Assembly (NCBI RefSeq): GCF_021534965.1
Contig: NZ_CP091037.1
Location: forward strand, 598,501-662,500
Source of the DNA: Muricauda sp. SCSIO 65647
GTDB lineage: Bacteria > Bacteroidota > Bacteroidia > Flavobacteriales > Flavobacteriaceae
Length of the DNA: 64,000 nucleotides
Reading direction: 5' to 3'
Below are positions 20,715 through 29,347 of the stretch, piece by piece. The notes below the pieces were generated by a model that had not been told where the DNA came from, ran no database searches, and worked only from the letters and a program-made list of their open reading frames with translations. A program made the translations under genes and the position numbers. The stretch's first letter is position 1. Each line of letters begins with the position of its first letter.

Positions 20715-22688
20715 ATGAGAACAAAGCACTCATTTTCATTCATTTTACTGTTCTGTTTCGGCTTGACAACCAGTGTTATAGCACAATCGAATCTTAGAAG
20801 ACAGGCCGATCAGTTGTTCTATAAATTTGCCTACGCAAAGGCTATTCCCGCTTATGAGAAGTTGGCATTGAAAGACAATCACTCCCACCACGCATGGCAG
20901 CGACTTGCCGAATGCCATTTGATGCTTCGTGATTTTGAAAAGGCACTTCCCTACTTTGATAGGTTCATCAATGAAGAAGACCTAGAACCTGATTATTATT
21001 TCAAGTATGGCATGGCACTGAAAAGTGCCGGTAAAGAAAAGGAGGCGCTCAAATGGTTCAAACGCTATAAAAAGCTCACCAAGAACGATTCACGGATAAA
21101 AAGGTACCTTAAAGAAGGTAATTATGCCTCGGTACTGTTCAATAGTAGGGAGAGTTATGAGATCGAACCTGTTCATTTCAATACCGAATATGGAGAATTT
21201 GGTGCCATTTCCCACAATGGAAAACTGTATTTCAGCTCAAGTAGAATTGATGAAAAAGAGAACAATTTATATGATTGGAACAATGAGGCATGGTTAGATA
21301 TCTACTATATTGAAGAAGGCATCGATAGTGTACCGCCAAGAAAACTGAAAGGTGATATCAATTCAAAATACCATGAGAGCTCTTTGGTGTTCTCAACCAA
21401 CCATAAGAACGATACGGTCATCTATTTTACCCGTAACAACTATTTCAACAAAAAGGAAGGATTTCATACAAAGAAAGAAGACAATAAGGTCGAAAGCACG
21501 AGCAATCTCAAAATATATAGGGCAGAGCATATTGACGGCGAATGGAAGGTCACTAGAAATATGCTCAAGAACGCAGACCACTATTCTTCAGGGCATCCTA
21601 GTGTCAACTCAGCTAGAACTTACATCTATTTTGCGTCTGACAAACCTGGTGGGTTTGGTGGCACTGACATTTATTATGCCAAAATACACGCAAGGGGGGG
21701 CATAGGTGAGCCGATAAACGCCGGTCCGGTGGTCAATACGGCCGGTAATGAAATGTTTCCGTACGTGAACAACGAGGGCCAACTGTTCTTCTCTTCTGAT
21801 GGCCACCCTGGTTTTGGCCAATTGGATGTTTTTGCCACAGTGGCTGATTCCATAGGAGCATTTAAAGACGTTATCAATCTTGGCAAACCGATAAACAGTG
21901 AAAAAGATGACTTCGGGTATTTTGCCTATGACAACGGTATCGATGGGTATATCAGTTCAAACAGGGATGGTGGCGCAGGAGGCGATGATATTTACGAGTT
22001 CAGATTCTACCCTTCTCTACGCGTAGAAGGCAAAGTAACCGATGGCATTAACCTAAAGCCATTGAACAATGTGAAAATCTCCTTGTACGACCAAAAGACC
22101 AGTGAGCTTGTCGCAGAGACCCTTACCGATGCCGATGGCAGTTATGAAATTTTCATCGATAGAAAACGTAACTATATGATAGAGGCGTCACGAAAAACGC
22201 ATCCTAAAAAGAATATATATTTCAATACGTTCACCACACCGAGGGCCGAAAGAGTACTTGTTCAAGACATTACCTTAGATCCCATTCTTGATGTAAAGGT
22301 CTTGGCCGGGCTCAATAAAATATATTTCGATTTCAACAAACATAATATAAGACCCGATGCTGCCGAAGAATTGGATAAAGTGGTCAAATTGATGACAAAG
22401 ACCTATCCTGACATGATCATCAAACTAGAATCACATACAGACCCTGTGGGCAGCCACGCGTACAACGATTCGCTATCTGAACGTAGGGCAAAATCAACAT
22501 ACGAATATTTGATAGCCAACGGTGTGCCCAGACACCATATCTTATCGTATAAGGGATATGGCGAGAGACAATTGGTGAATGATTGCAAGGGTAAGGAAGA
22601 CTGCACCCCTGAAGAATTGGAACTCAACAGAAGAACAGAGTTCCCCATCATTCAGATCAAAGGCAAACCTTTGGCAAAATCAAATTAA
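20715..22688 (+). CDS. OmpA-family protein with TPR, PD40 and regulatory-like domains
   Basis: The 657-residue protein has a signal peptide (FILLFCFGLTTSVIAQ), TPR-like helices at about residues 25-135, and a PD40/WD40-like beta-propeller region at about 150-430 with repeated DIYYA, LYFSS and FFSSDG motifs. A carboxypeptidase-regulatory-like domain lies near 440-510 (VEGKVTDGINLKPLNNVKISL). The C-terminal OmpA peptidoglycan-binding domain (about 530-650) shows KIYFDFNKHNIRPDAAEELD and LSERRAKSTYEYLIANGV. This architecture is the usual third member of adhesin-SprF-OmpA clusters in Bacteroidetes and probably anchors the complex to peptidoglycan in the periplasm. Residues near HARGGIGEP are encoded across a G7 run that is in frame here. 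Confidence 0.92.
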   Translation: MRTKHSFSFILLFCFGLTTSVIAQSNLRRQADQLFYKFAYAKAIPAYEKLALKDNHSHHAWQRLAECHLMLRDFEKALPYFDRFINEEDLEPDYYFKYGMALKSAGKEKEALKWFKRYKKLTKNDSRIKRYLKEGNYASVLFNSRESYEIEPVHFNTEYGEFGAISHNGKLYFSSSRIDEKENNLYDWNNEAWLDIYYIEEGIDSVPPRKLKGDINSKYHESSLVFSTNHKNDTVIYFTRNNYFNKKEGFHTKKEDNKVESTSNLKIYRAEHIDGEWKVTRNMLKNADHYSSGHPSVNSARTYIYFASDKPGGFGGTDIYYAKIHARGGIGEPINAGPVVNTAGNEMFPYVNNEGQLFFSSDGHPGFGQLDVFATVADSIGAFKDVINLGKPINSEKDDFGYFAYDNGIDGYISSNRDGGAGGDDIYEFRFYPSLRVEGKVTDGINLKPLNNVKISLYDQKTSELVAETLTDADGSYEIFIDRKRNYMIEASRKTHPKKNIYFNTFTTPRAERVLVQDITLDPILDVKVLAGLNKIYFDFNKHNIRPDAAEELDKVVKLMTKTYPDMIIKLESHTDPVGSHAYNDSLSERRAKSTYEYLIANGVPRHHILSYKGYGERQLVNDCKGKEDCTPEELELNRRTEFPIIQIKGKPLAKSN

Positions 22689-22690
22689 AA

Positions 22691-22720
22691 GAAAAGGGCA
22701 CCCAATCGGGTGCCTTTCTT
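22691..22720. terminator. Hairpin terminator between ompA-like and mscS-like genes
   Basis: A GGCACCC / GGGTGCC stem (22697-22703 and 22708-22714) with an AATC loop is flanked by A and T tracts and lies between two convergent genes. Confidence 0.7.
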
Positions 22721-23541
22721 TATTGCTGTTTTAATGAAACCCTATTTGCGGTCAAGTCCCTTATGGGAACGATCAATTTGCCATCACGGGTCTTCAGGGT
22801 AATTGTGGTGTTATCAATGGCCTCAATGGTACCCTCAACATTATCAAAAGATATCTTGTCACCGACCATGTAAATTTTGCGCATGTAAAACATTTTCATC
22901 AGATCAGAAAAAACATCTCGTGCACCCAGGCCAAAACCAAGGGCGACCGCAACCAAAAAAGCGCCCAGAATCATGGTAAAGTTGCTGGTTATGATATCAG
23001 TGTTGATACCTGCCTGGTTCAAGGCCGTAACCGATATAAAAAATGTAATGAGATAAAACAATACGTTGCTGATGAACTTAGATCCGCCAACACCCATAGA
23101 CTCAAGTAGGGCCAAGGTTCCCTTTTTGGCCAAAGAAGCCAAATAGAGACCACCTGCCAAAATCAAAATGGCACTGATCAATGTGGGCAAATACCCGAAC
23201 ATAGCCATGATACCTTCTGAAATCGGGGTCAGACCGAGCACATCGGCAATGATAATGGCAAAAAGAAGAATCAACAAGATACGTACGGTGCCCAAAATGA
23301 TTTTTAAAAGGTCGATTTTGACTTCCCTATCGCCAAAAAGCTTTGCTTCGGTCACCTTTTGTGAAACGGTATCGATTTTTGCCGCTTTCAGTATCCTTTT
23401 CAATATGAATAAAACAATCTTCAACACAAGCCAAGCGACAATGAGGCCAATGACTCCCAAAATGATTTTTGGAAGTATTTCAGCTGCCCCTGACAACATG
23501 TTTCCCAGACTTTCAGAAAGAACATCTTTATACGTTTCCAT
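22720..23541 (-). CDS. MscS-type mechanosensitive ion channel
   Basis: The 273-residue inner-membrane protein has about five hydrophobic segments followed by the conserved MscS pore and beta domain. Visible signatures are LGFGLGARDVFSDLMKMFY, where the pore helix meets the cytoplasmic domain, and VGDKISFDNVEGTIEAIDNTTITLKT-type residues, ending in IVPIRDLTANRVSLKQQ. It lacks the large C-terminal vestibule of E. coli MscS and is a short form. Such channels open under membrane tension and release solutes on hypo-osmotic shock. It is the last gene of a three-gene unit with an ECF sigma factor and a 62-residue protein (31 bp downstream of the latter), which suggests that the sigma factor controls an envelope or osmotic response. 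Confidence 0.9.
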   Translation of the reverse strand: METYKDVLSESLGNMLSGAAEILPKIILGVIGLIVAWLVLKIVLFILKRILKAAKIDTVSQKVTEAKLFGDREVKIDLLKIILGTVRILLILLFAIIIADVLGLTPISEGIMAMFGYLPTLISAILILAGGLYLASLAKKGTLALLESMGVGGSKFISNVLFYLITFFISVTALNQAGINTDIITSNFTMILGAFLVAVALGFGLGARDVFSDLMKMFYMRKIYMVGDKISFDNVEGTIEAIDNTTITLKTRDGKLIVPIRDLTANRVSLKQQ

Positions 23542-23572
23542 TTTTTTGAATTTTGTTGTTTACTATAATCGG

Positions 23573-23761
23573 TTATTTTCTTCTATTGGTTCTGAACAAT
23601 CCGGCCAAAAGCGATGAATAGTTAGACGTGACCAAAATGGCCAAATCCATAAAAAACTTGGCAATGGCCACATCGTTCATGACCTTTTTGCGCATTTCGG
23701 GAGGTACGTCCCTCAGTTTCTTGTCCAACTCCTTAAAAGGATTTCTAAATTCGTCTGCCAT
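23573..23761 (-). CDS. Small 62-residue protein between sigma factor and MscS gene
   Basis: The product begins MADEFRNPFKELDKKLRD, is rich in charged residues in its first half and has one hydrophobic stretch (FFMDLAILVTSNYSSLLAGLF) followed by a basic tail. It starts 3 bp after the stop of the ECF sigma factor gene, so it is almost certainly translated with it. A single membrane segment next to a sigma factor raises the possibility of a small regulator or anti-sigma-like partner, but no known anti-sigma motif is visible and I do not assign a function. Confidence 0.7.
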   Translation of the reverse strand: MADEFRNPFKELDKKLRDVPPEMRKKVMNDVAIAKFFMDLAILVTSNYSSLLAGLFRTNRRK

Positions 23762-23764
23762 CGA

Positions 23765-24391
23765 TTACAGGGTATTATAGATTTCCAATAATTTAGCCTT
23801 GGCCCTTTTCAAGCGCATTTTAACAGCACTTTCACCAATTTCAAATAAAACGCACAATTCTTTGATCGAAACCCCGTCTTGATATTTCAATAACAAGATT
23901 GATTTATCTTCAGGAACCAATTCGACCAATGCCTTTTCAAGCTTGTTGGCCTTCATCCCGTAAATGCTCTTATCGGGCACCTCTTCTGTCAGCTTGTACT
24001 CTTTGTCTTCAATGGGCACCGATTTATCCTTCAACTTTCGACCCTTGTCACGGTTCACATAGTTCACACAGAAATTATAGGTGAACGAATACAACCAGGT
24101 CGAAAATTTTGACCTGCCCTTGAACGACGCCAGTTTGATGAACAACATCAGAAAGACATCTTGTGTCAGGTCTTCGGCCTCATCATCTGATTTGGCAAAT
24201 CCGTAACACTTGTTATACACCATTTTGGCATACCGGTCGTAAAGTATGCCAAACAAAAAGGTGTCGTTTTTGGCCACGATTTTTGCCACCAATTGCTCAT
24301 CTGACAAATGGCCAAAAGGGTCTTTTCTCTCCAATGACTGATTTGATTGGTTGCTTATTAAGATTAGAAACAGTCTTTTGAGAAAAGTCAC
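23765..24391 (-). CDS. ECF-type RNA polymerase sigma factor
   Basis: The 208-residue protein contains sigma-70 region 2 (FGILYDRYAKMVYNKCYGF, then DEAEDLTQDVFLMLF) and region 4 (ILLLKYQDGVSIKELCVLFE, then AVKMRLKRAKAKL). Region 3 is absent, as expected for the extracytoplasmic-function class. The first 20 residues (MTFLKRLFLILISNQ) precede the conserved part, so a later start is possible. It is divergent from the lipoprotein gene at 24458 and heads the operon with the 62-aa protein and the MscS channel. Confidence 0.9.
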   Translation of the reverse strand: MTFLKRLFLILISNQSNQSLERKDPFGHLSDEQLVAKIVAKNDTFLFGILYDRYAKMVYNKCYGFAKSDDEAEDLTQDVFLMLFIKLASFKGRSKFSTWLYSFTYNFCVNYVNRDKGRKLKDKSVPIEDKEYKLTEEVPDKSIYGMKANKLEKALVELVPEDKSILLLKYQDGVSIKELCVLFEIGESAVKMRLKRAKAKLLEIYNTL

Positions 24392-24442
24392 TTTTTATAT
24401 TGGTCTTTGAAAGAGGAATAGGGCAATATAGTCAAAACAACC

Positions 24443-24450
24443 TATCTTTG
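24443..24450 (+). promoter_or_regulatory. Candidate -7 box (TATCTTTG) almost on the start codon
   Basis: TATCTTTG matches TAnnTTTG and ends only 7 bp before the ATG at 24458, so the transcript would have almost no leader. A -33 element at the normal spacing is not evident. Confidence 0.4.
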
Positions 24451-24457
24451 AACAAAA

Positions 24458-25138
24458 ATGGACATGCGCTTTTCAAGATACTTTTTCTTACTTTTTTTAT
24501 TGGGATTTTTGGCCTGTAAAACCGACAAAAAACAAAGGAAAAACAATGTTGTACCAGAAAAATCCATTCTTGAAAAAATCGCCGCTGCACATGGCTATGA
24601 TCACTGGAACCGCGTAGATGAAATTCGATTTACCTTTAATGTGGATAAGGATTCGACCCATTTTGAACGTTCATGGGCCTGGAAACCCAAGAGCAATCAA
24701 GTGACCTCCATTACGGGCAATGATACCCTTATGTACCATCGGAAACAAATGGACAGTGTCGCCCATAAGATCAATGGTGGCTTTATCAATGATCGCTATT
24801 GGCTGTTGGCCCCTTTCAACTTACTATGGGATTCGAACAATTTTGAACACCAACATTCTCTCGATGGCATTGCTCCGATCAGCGGTCAGCCCATGCAAAA
24901 ATTGACCATTGTCTATGGCAGTGATGGCGGTTATACCCCAGGTGATGCTTACGATTTCTATTTTGGTGATGATTATCTCATTCGCGAATGGGTTTTTAGA
25001 AAGGGTAACCAAGCAGAACCGTCTATGACCACCACATGGGAAAACTATCAAGAAGTCAACGGTCTCAAATTGGCCATGGACCATAAAAAAGAAGGGGAGG
25101 TTTTTAATCTCTATTTTTCCGGGGTGACCGTAAAGTAA
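24458..25138 (+). CDS. Predicted outer-membrane or periplasmic lipoprotein, function unknown
   Basis: The 226-residue product has a lipoprotein signal peptide with the lipobox LGFLAC, so it should be lipidated at Cys20. The mature part is rich in aromatic residues and predicted beta strands (SITGNDTLMYHRKQMD, GDAYDFYFGDDYLIREW), which suggests a LolA-like or similar beta fold seen in several flavobacterial lipoprotein families. This fold suggestion is inference. The start could be the ATG at 24458 or the in-frame ATG at 24464. The gene is divergent from the sigma-factor operon and convergent with the MFS transporter, whose stop lies 4 bp away. Confidence 0.75.
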   Translation: MDMRFSRYFFLLFLLGFLACKTDKKQRKNNVVPEKSILEKIAAAHGYDHWNRVDEIRFTFNVDKDSTHFERSWAWKPKSNQVTSITGNDTLMYHRKQMDSVAHKINGGFINDRYWLLAPFNLLWDSNNFEHQHSLDGIAPISGQPMQKLTIVYGSDGGYTPGDAYDFYFGDDYLIREWVFRKGNQAEPSMTTTWENYQEVNGLKLAMDHKKEGEVFNLYFSGVTVK

Positions 25139-25142
25139 TGTT

Positions 25143-26300
25143 TTACCGGATCATTTTCTTTCGTCTCCCCATCACTGAAGTGGCTACCAGAATTAGGGCC
25201 GCACAGCCCAACAAGGCCCAAAAGCTCGTCTTTAATGAAGATTCCTCGGCCATAAAACCCAGAATGACCGGGCCCAATAAGAATCCCGAATAGCCACTGC
25301 CTGCAATAAAGGCCACCCCCTGTGAAGATTCAACGCCTTTTACATTGCCCCCGATCCTGAAAAGCTCGGGCACCATGACCGAAAAACCAAGGCCATTAAG
25401 GGCAAAACCGATGATGGCCAGCAAGGTATGGCCAGACAACACGGAAATATACCCTACAAGGGCCACTAAAGCCCCGAGAGCGACTATTTTTATCGAGCCA
25501 ATACGTTGACTGATGCCATCGCCCAGAAAACGCCCTAGGGTCATGGCTGTCGAAAAGGCCAAAAAACCTGCCCCGATAAGTGCTTCGGGTGCCAAGGTGA
25601 TTTCCTTCAGGTAAAGTCCACTCCAATCCACAATGGCCCCCTCACTGCCCATACTCACAAATGAAATGATTCCCAAAATAAGCAATGGTTTAAAAAGTTT
25701 TAGGCTAAAGGGTTCTTTTTCAATGGCTGCTGCCTCGATCCGTAGATAGTTGTTTCGCAGTGAAAAATTGATCAAAAATACCAAGACTACGGTTAGGGCC
25801 ATATGCAACGGCGGATTGTCGATCAAGGGCATCAATAGACTACCCAGGCCCACAACAACCCCTCCCAAACTGAAAAAACCATGCATGGCAGACATGAAAT
25901 TCTGTTGGTCTTCCTTTTCGATTTCGGTGACCAAAGTATTCATAGAAATATCCAAAAATCCGTTTGAGGCCCCAAAAAAGAACAACGAGGCGCACAACAG
26001 ATGATAATTGGGTGCCAAAAGCGGAAAAATTGCAAAAACACTGCACATCGCCACCCCTATCCAAGTAGCCCTGCCCACTCTCAATTTATTGATAATCTTT
26101 GAGGCGATCGGAAAAACGGTAAAAACGCCCAACGAAAGAAAAAAGATGGCAAACCCCAATTCAGCCTTGTCAATCTGCAATTTTTCCTTTACGGATGGAA
26201 TGTATATGGCCCACGTACCGAACCAAATATTCAGGCTGGCAAAGACAAATGCGGGGGCAAAGTATCGAGAATTGGAAAGAATCAGTCTTAAAGACCTCAT
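25143..26300 (-). CDS. MFS transporter
   Basis: The 385-residue protein has about twelve hydrophobic segments and the loop between helices 2 and 3 reads NKLRVGRATWIG, the position of the MFS signature. It resembles the fucose-permease-like branch (SSQGVAFIAGSGYSGFLLGP near the C-terminus), but the substrate cannot be read from sequence. It begins 30 bp after the kynureninase stop and is likely transcribed with it and the GNAT gene, so an aromatic or tryptophan-derived compound is one possible substrate; that is only contextual inference. Confidence 0.85.
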   Translation of the reverse strand: MRSLRLILSNSRYFAPAFVFASLNIWFGTWAIYIPSVKEKLQIDKAELGFAIFFLSLGVFTVFPIASKIINKLRVGRATWIGVAMCSVFAIFPLLAPNYHLLCASLFFFGASNGFLDISMNTLVTEIEKEDQQNFMSAMHGFFSLGGVVVGLGSLLMPLIDNPPLHMALTVVLVFLINFSLRNNYLRIEAAAIEKEPFSLKLFKPLLILGIISFVSMGSEGAIVDWSGLYLKEITLAPEALIGAGFLAFSTAMTLGRFLGDGISQRIGSIKIVALGALVALVGYISVLSGHTLLAIIGFALNGLGFSVMVPELFRIGGNVKGVESSQGVAFIAGSGYSGFLLGPVILGFMAEESSLKTSFWALLGCAALILVATSVMGRRKKMIR

Positions 26301-26330
26301 GGACGGTGGTTAAAAAACCGCTAAGCTAAC

Positions 26331-27599
26331 TCATTTTGACAAGATTCCTTTCTTTAAAATATGTCCAAAGCGGTACATATCTTCATAGGAACAATAAAAA
26401 GGCACCGGCGCCAACCGTATGACATTGGGCTCGCGCCAATCTACAATTACGCCTTTTTTCATGAGGTAATCAAAGAGTGGCCTGCCCTCACCGTGCAGAA
26501 ATACAGAAAGTTGGCAGCCCCTGGCCTCTGGTGTGATAATCTCAAAAGTGCTTTCCACTTCTTTATCGATTTCTTTCAAAATGAACTCTAGATAGGCCGT
26601 CAACTTTTTTTGTTTTTGTATCAGGGCAGACATGCCCACCTCATCAAAAAGCTCAAGAGAGGCTAGATAAGGTGCCAATGACAATACGGGTGGGTTGCTC
26701 ACTTGCCAGGCATCAGCGGTTTCAATGGGCTCAAATTCAGGTTTCATTTGAAATCGCGTTTCCTTTTTGGTGCCCCACCAACCTTCAAAACGGGGAATGT
26801 CTACTTCATCAAGGTATTTTTCATTCACAAAAATACCAGAGGCATTGCCCGGCCCACTGTTCATATACTTATAGCTGCACCAAGCGGCAAAATCAACTTG
26901 CCAATCGTGTAGTTTCAACTCGACATTGCCCACGGCATGGGCGAGGTCCCAACCAACCATGGCACCAGCCATCTTACCCGCTTTGGTGATTTCGGCCATA
27001 TCGAATACCTGCCCATTGTAATAATTGACACCGCCTATAAGCACCAATGCAAGTTCATCGCCTACCTCCTTTATTGTCTTGAGCACATCATCAGTTCTCC
27101 AAAAATGCTCTCCTGCCCTTTTTTTGATCGCTACAATTGCATTTGCCGGGTCATGGCCATGAAACCGCACTTGGCTCTGCAACATATACTGATCTGAAGG
27201 AAAGGCCTTTTCTTCGCAGATAATCTTGAACCGTTTTGCTGTAGGGCGATAGAACGAGACCATTAAAAAATGGAGGTTGACGGTCAACGTGTTCATCACC
27301 GATACCTCTTCGGGCTTTGCACCGACTACACTGGCCAAAGGTCTGGCTAAACGCTCATGATAGTCCCACCACGGTTTTTCGGCGTAAAAATGGCCCTCTA
27401 CTGCCAATTCACGCCAGTCTTTCATGATATCATCAACGTACTTTTGGGTACGCTTGGGTTGGAGTCCGAGGGAATTTCCAGTAAAATAGATGACATCTTT
27501 CCCATTTACTTGTGGAAAGTGAAACTGCTCTCGATATGCCTTCAGGGCATCATGTTCATCAAAGTCTCGGGCAAAAGCGAGTGTGTTTTCAAATGTCAT
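26331..27599 (-). CDS. kynU: Kynureninase
   Basis: The 422-residue PLP enzyme cleaves kynurenine or 3-hydroxykynurenine to anthranilate or 3-hydroxyanthranilate plus alanine. The PLP-binding lysine is Lys244 in AAWCSYKYMNSGPGN, and Asp218 in GWDLAHAVGN is the expected PLP-ring contact. The early motif YFTGNSLGLQPKR is also diagnostic. The length fits the family. It lies between a GNAT gene (19 bp upstream) and an MFS transporter (30 bp downstream), all on the minus strand. With kmo at 2552-3892 it supplies two consecutive steps toward 3-hydroxyanthranilate, used for quinolinate and NAD synthesis or for tryptophan breakdown; the following dioxygenase gene is not in this window. Confidence 0.95.
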   Translation of the reverse strand: MTFENTLAFARDFDEHDALKAYREQFHFPQVNGKDVIYFTGNSLGLQPKRTQKYVDDIMKDWRELAVEGHFYAEKPWWDYHERLARPLASVVGAKPEEVSVMNTLTVNLHFLMVSFYRPTAKRFKIICEEKAFPSDQYMLQSQVRFHGHDPANAIVAIKKRAGEHFWRTDDVLKTIKEVGDELALVLIGGVNYYNGQVFDMAEITKAGKMAGAMVGWDLAHAVGNVELKLHDWQVDFAAWCSYKYMNSGPGNASGIFVNEKYLDEVDIPRFEGWWGTKKETRFQMKPEFEPIETADAWQVSNPPVLSLAPYLASLELFDEVGMSALIQKQKKLTAYLEFILKEIDKEVESTFEIITPEARGCQLSVFLHGEGRPLFDYLMKKGVIVDWREPNVIRLAPVPFYCSYEDMYRFGHILKKGILSK

Positions 27600-27618
27600 A
27601 GTTGATTTTTTGGCAAAT

Positions 27619-28095
27619 TTACGTTATCTGCTCATCTGAAACCATTCGCATTTCAATGATATGTTTTTTAAATCCCTTTTTTTCATAAGCCCTGATAGCG
27701 GGCAGATTTTCGTCATAAACGGTCAACCTTACTTCGTTAAGGCCTTTCGCGAGGCTCCATGCAATCAGGTTCTCGATAATTTTTTGGTTGATGCCCCTGC
27801 CCCTGAACTCTGGTTTGGTGTACATAAAGCCCAAATAAGCGTAGTCTTCATGGTCTAGGTAATGTCGTGCCTTTTTGGCCAATGCATAACCAGAGCTTAC
27901 AATTTCGCCGTCAATAATTGCTACCACTACTTTGACGGTATCATCGGCCACATACGCTTCAACATCATAATAGCTGACCGGGTCGGGTCTGATGCAAGGA
28001 TCAAAGGGTCTCTCGGCCTTTATGAGTTCTTGCTCAAACCTCTTGAGAATGGGCACATCGTTCAATACCGCATCACGAATGATCAAATTTTTCAT
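27619..28095 (-). CDS. GNAT-family N-acetyltransferase
   Basis: The 158-residue protein shows the acetyl-CoA-binding motif A as YTKPEFRGRGINQKIIENL and a C-terminal motif B region ENLPAIRAYEKKGFKKH. The start at 28095 gives MKNLIIRDAVLNDVPILKRF, the usual opening of the fold; an in-frame ATG at 28125 would add ten residues without similarity. The substrate is unknown. It heads the minus-strand group with kynU and the MFS gene, and its 5' end lies 67 bp from the divergent O-methyltransferase start. Confidence 0.87.
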   Translation of the reverse strand: MKNLIIRDAVLNDVPILKRFEQELIKAERPFDPCIRPDPVSYYDVEAYVADDTVKVVVAIIDGEIVSSGYALAKKARHYLDHEDYAYLGFMYTKPEFRGRGINQKIIENLIAWSLAKGLNEVRLTVYDENLPAIRAYEKKGFKKHIIEMRMVSDEQIT

Positions 28096-28162
28096 GTCTT
28101 GGAACAAAATCGATTCAAGAACCAATGTAGCCTTAATTCGATATTTTTACAAAAAAGTGGTC

Positions 28163-28804
28163 ATGCATTTTTTATCGGAAATACTTGAAGAATATATCGA
28201 CGATCATTCTGAAGAAGAACCTGGATTATTGAAACAATTGGCCCATGAGACCCATCTAAGAGTCGTTCGGCCCCGTATGATTACCGGGCATTACCAAGGG
28301 CGTGTACTTAGCCTCTTGTCAAAGATCATCGCCCCAAAAACCATTTTGGAAATCGGCACCTATACGGGCTACTCAGCCCTTTGCCTGGCGGAAGGACTGA
28401 CTTCTGACGGTGCGTTGCACACCATCGAAATCAATGAAGAACTGACAGAGATGCAGCGGAAATATTTTGATAGAAGCCCATATGGGAAACAAATCGTACA
28501 GCATATCGGTGATGCTTTGGAAATCATTCCGAAAATGGAAGATGTTTTTGATTTGGTGTTCATAGATGCAGAAAAAAAACGCTATAACAAATACCTCGAC
28601 ATCGTAATGCCCAAAGTACGCTCTGGAAGCATCATCTTATCTGACAATGTACTTTGGTCAGGTAAGGTAATCGAGCCTTTGGTAAAATCTGACAAGGCCA
28701 CAAAAGAGCTTCTTGAATACAATAAACGCCTGAAAGAAGACGCCCGGTTCGAAACGGTCATCTTGCCCGTTCGCGATGGCTTAACCTTGAGCAGAGTGCG
28801 CTGA
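28163..28804 (+). CDS. Class I SAM-dependent O-methyltransferase
   Basis: The 213-residue enzyme resembles the catechol/caffeoyl-CoA O-methyltransferase-like family. Its SAM-binding motif I is ILEIGTYTGYSALCLAEG and the acidic motif that follows is LHTIEINEE. The metal-binding region reads DLVFIDAEKKRY and later ILSDNVLWSGKV. The ATG at 28163 is chosen because MHFLSEILEEYIDDHSEE begins the family domain, while an in-frame upstream start at 27992 would run through the divergent GNAT gene. The methyl acceptor is not predictable. Its last 47 bp overlap the 3' end of the convergent PAP2 gene. Confidence 0.88.
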   Translation: MHFLSEILEEYIDDHSEEEPGLLKQLAHETHLRVVRPRMITGHYQGRVLSLLSKIIAPKTILEIGTYTGYSALCLAEGLTSDGALHTIEINEELTEMQRKYFDRSPYGKQIVQHIGDALEIIPKMEDVFDLVFIDAEKKRYNKYLDIVMPKVRSGSIILSDNVLWSGKVIEPLVKSDKATKELLEYNKRLKEDARFETVILPVRDGLTLSRVR

Positions 28805-29342
28805 GCACAGGGTGCAGGCGATAGAACAAAAAGGCCGATAACAGGCCGAAAAACATACCCGTTAAAATATCGATGGGATAGTGAACCCCCACAAAAATAC
28901 GGCTCATTGAAAACACTATGGGCCAAGCAAAAAACAGGGCCGTCCATCTCAACCTTTCTCTTAGAAAAAGAAAGGCCAACAGGGTAATCGAAAATGAAGT
29001 CGCGGCATGTCCTGAAAAAAAACTGTAATCATCCGGACTCTTCAAAATACGGATCAACGTATTGATTTCGGTATCATTGTTGGGCCGTAATCGGCCCACC
29101 CATTCTTTGGTCAATTTGGTAACGATGAGCACCAAGGCCACCATCAAAAGAATGGTCAATATTCGATAAACACCTTCTTGTCTGCCGTATTTTGACACCA
29201 ATAGGTAGCCGAACAGCAAAAAAAGGGGAATCCAAGTAGAAGTTTGGGTAACGATAGACCAAAAAGCATCATGTGCTTCAATGCCCAGACCGTTAAGATA
29301 GATAAAAGTATCGCGATCCCATTGCAACAATTTTTCGAGCAT
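28758..29342 (-). CDS. PAP2-family membrane phosphatase
   Basis: The 194-residue membrane protein has the three PAP2 motifs: K79-x6-R86-P87 (KEWVGRLRP), FFSGHAATS and SRIFVGVHYPIDI. Several hydrophobic segments separate them. Relatives dephosphorylate undecaprenyl pyrophosphate, phosphatidate or related lipid phosphates at the outer face of the inner membrane; the exact substrate is open. The gene starts 5 bp after tatA and is likely co-transcribed with it. The C-terminus (SALCSRLSHRERAR) is encoded in the overlap with the O-methyltransferase gene. Confidence 0.88.
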   Translation of the reverse strand: MLEKLLQWDRDTFIYLNGLGIEAHDAFWSIVTQTSTWIPLFLLFGYLLVSKYGRQEGVYRILTILLMVALVLIVTKLTKEWVGRLRPNNDTEINTLIRILKSPDDYSFFSGHAATSFSITLLAFLFLRERLRWTALFFAWPIVFSMSRIFVGVHYPIDILTGMFFGLLSAFLFYRLHPVLSALCSRLSHRERAR

Positions 29343-29347
29343 CGAGG

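Noticed and set aside
27992-28162. Upstream extension of the O-methyltransferase gene
   Set aside because: It would run through the start of the divergent GNAT gene and adds no family-like residues; the start at 28163 begins the conserved domain.
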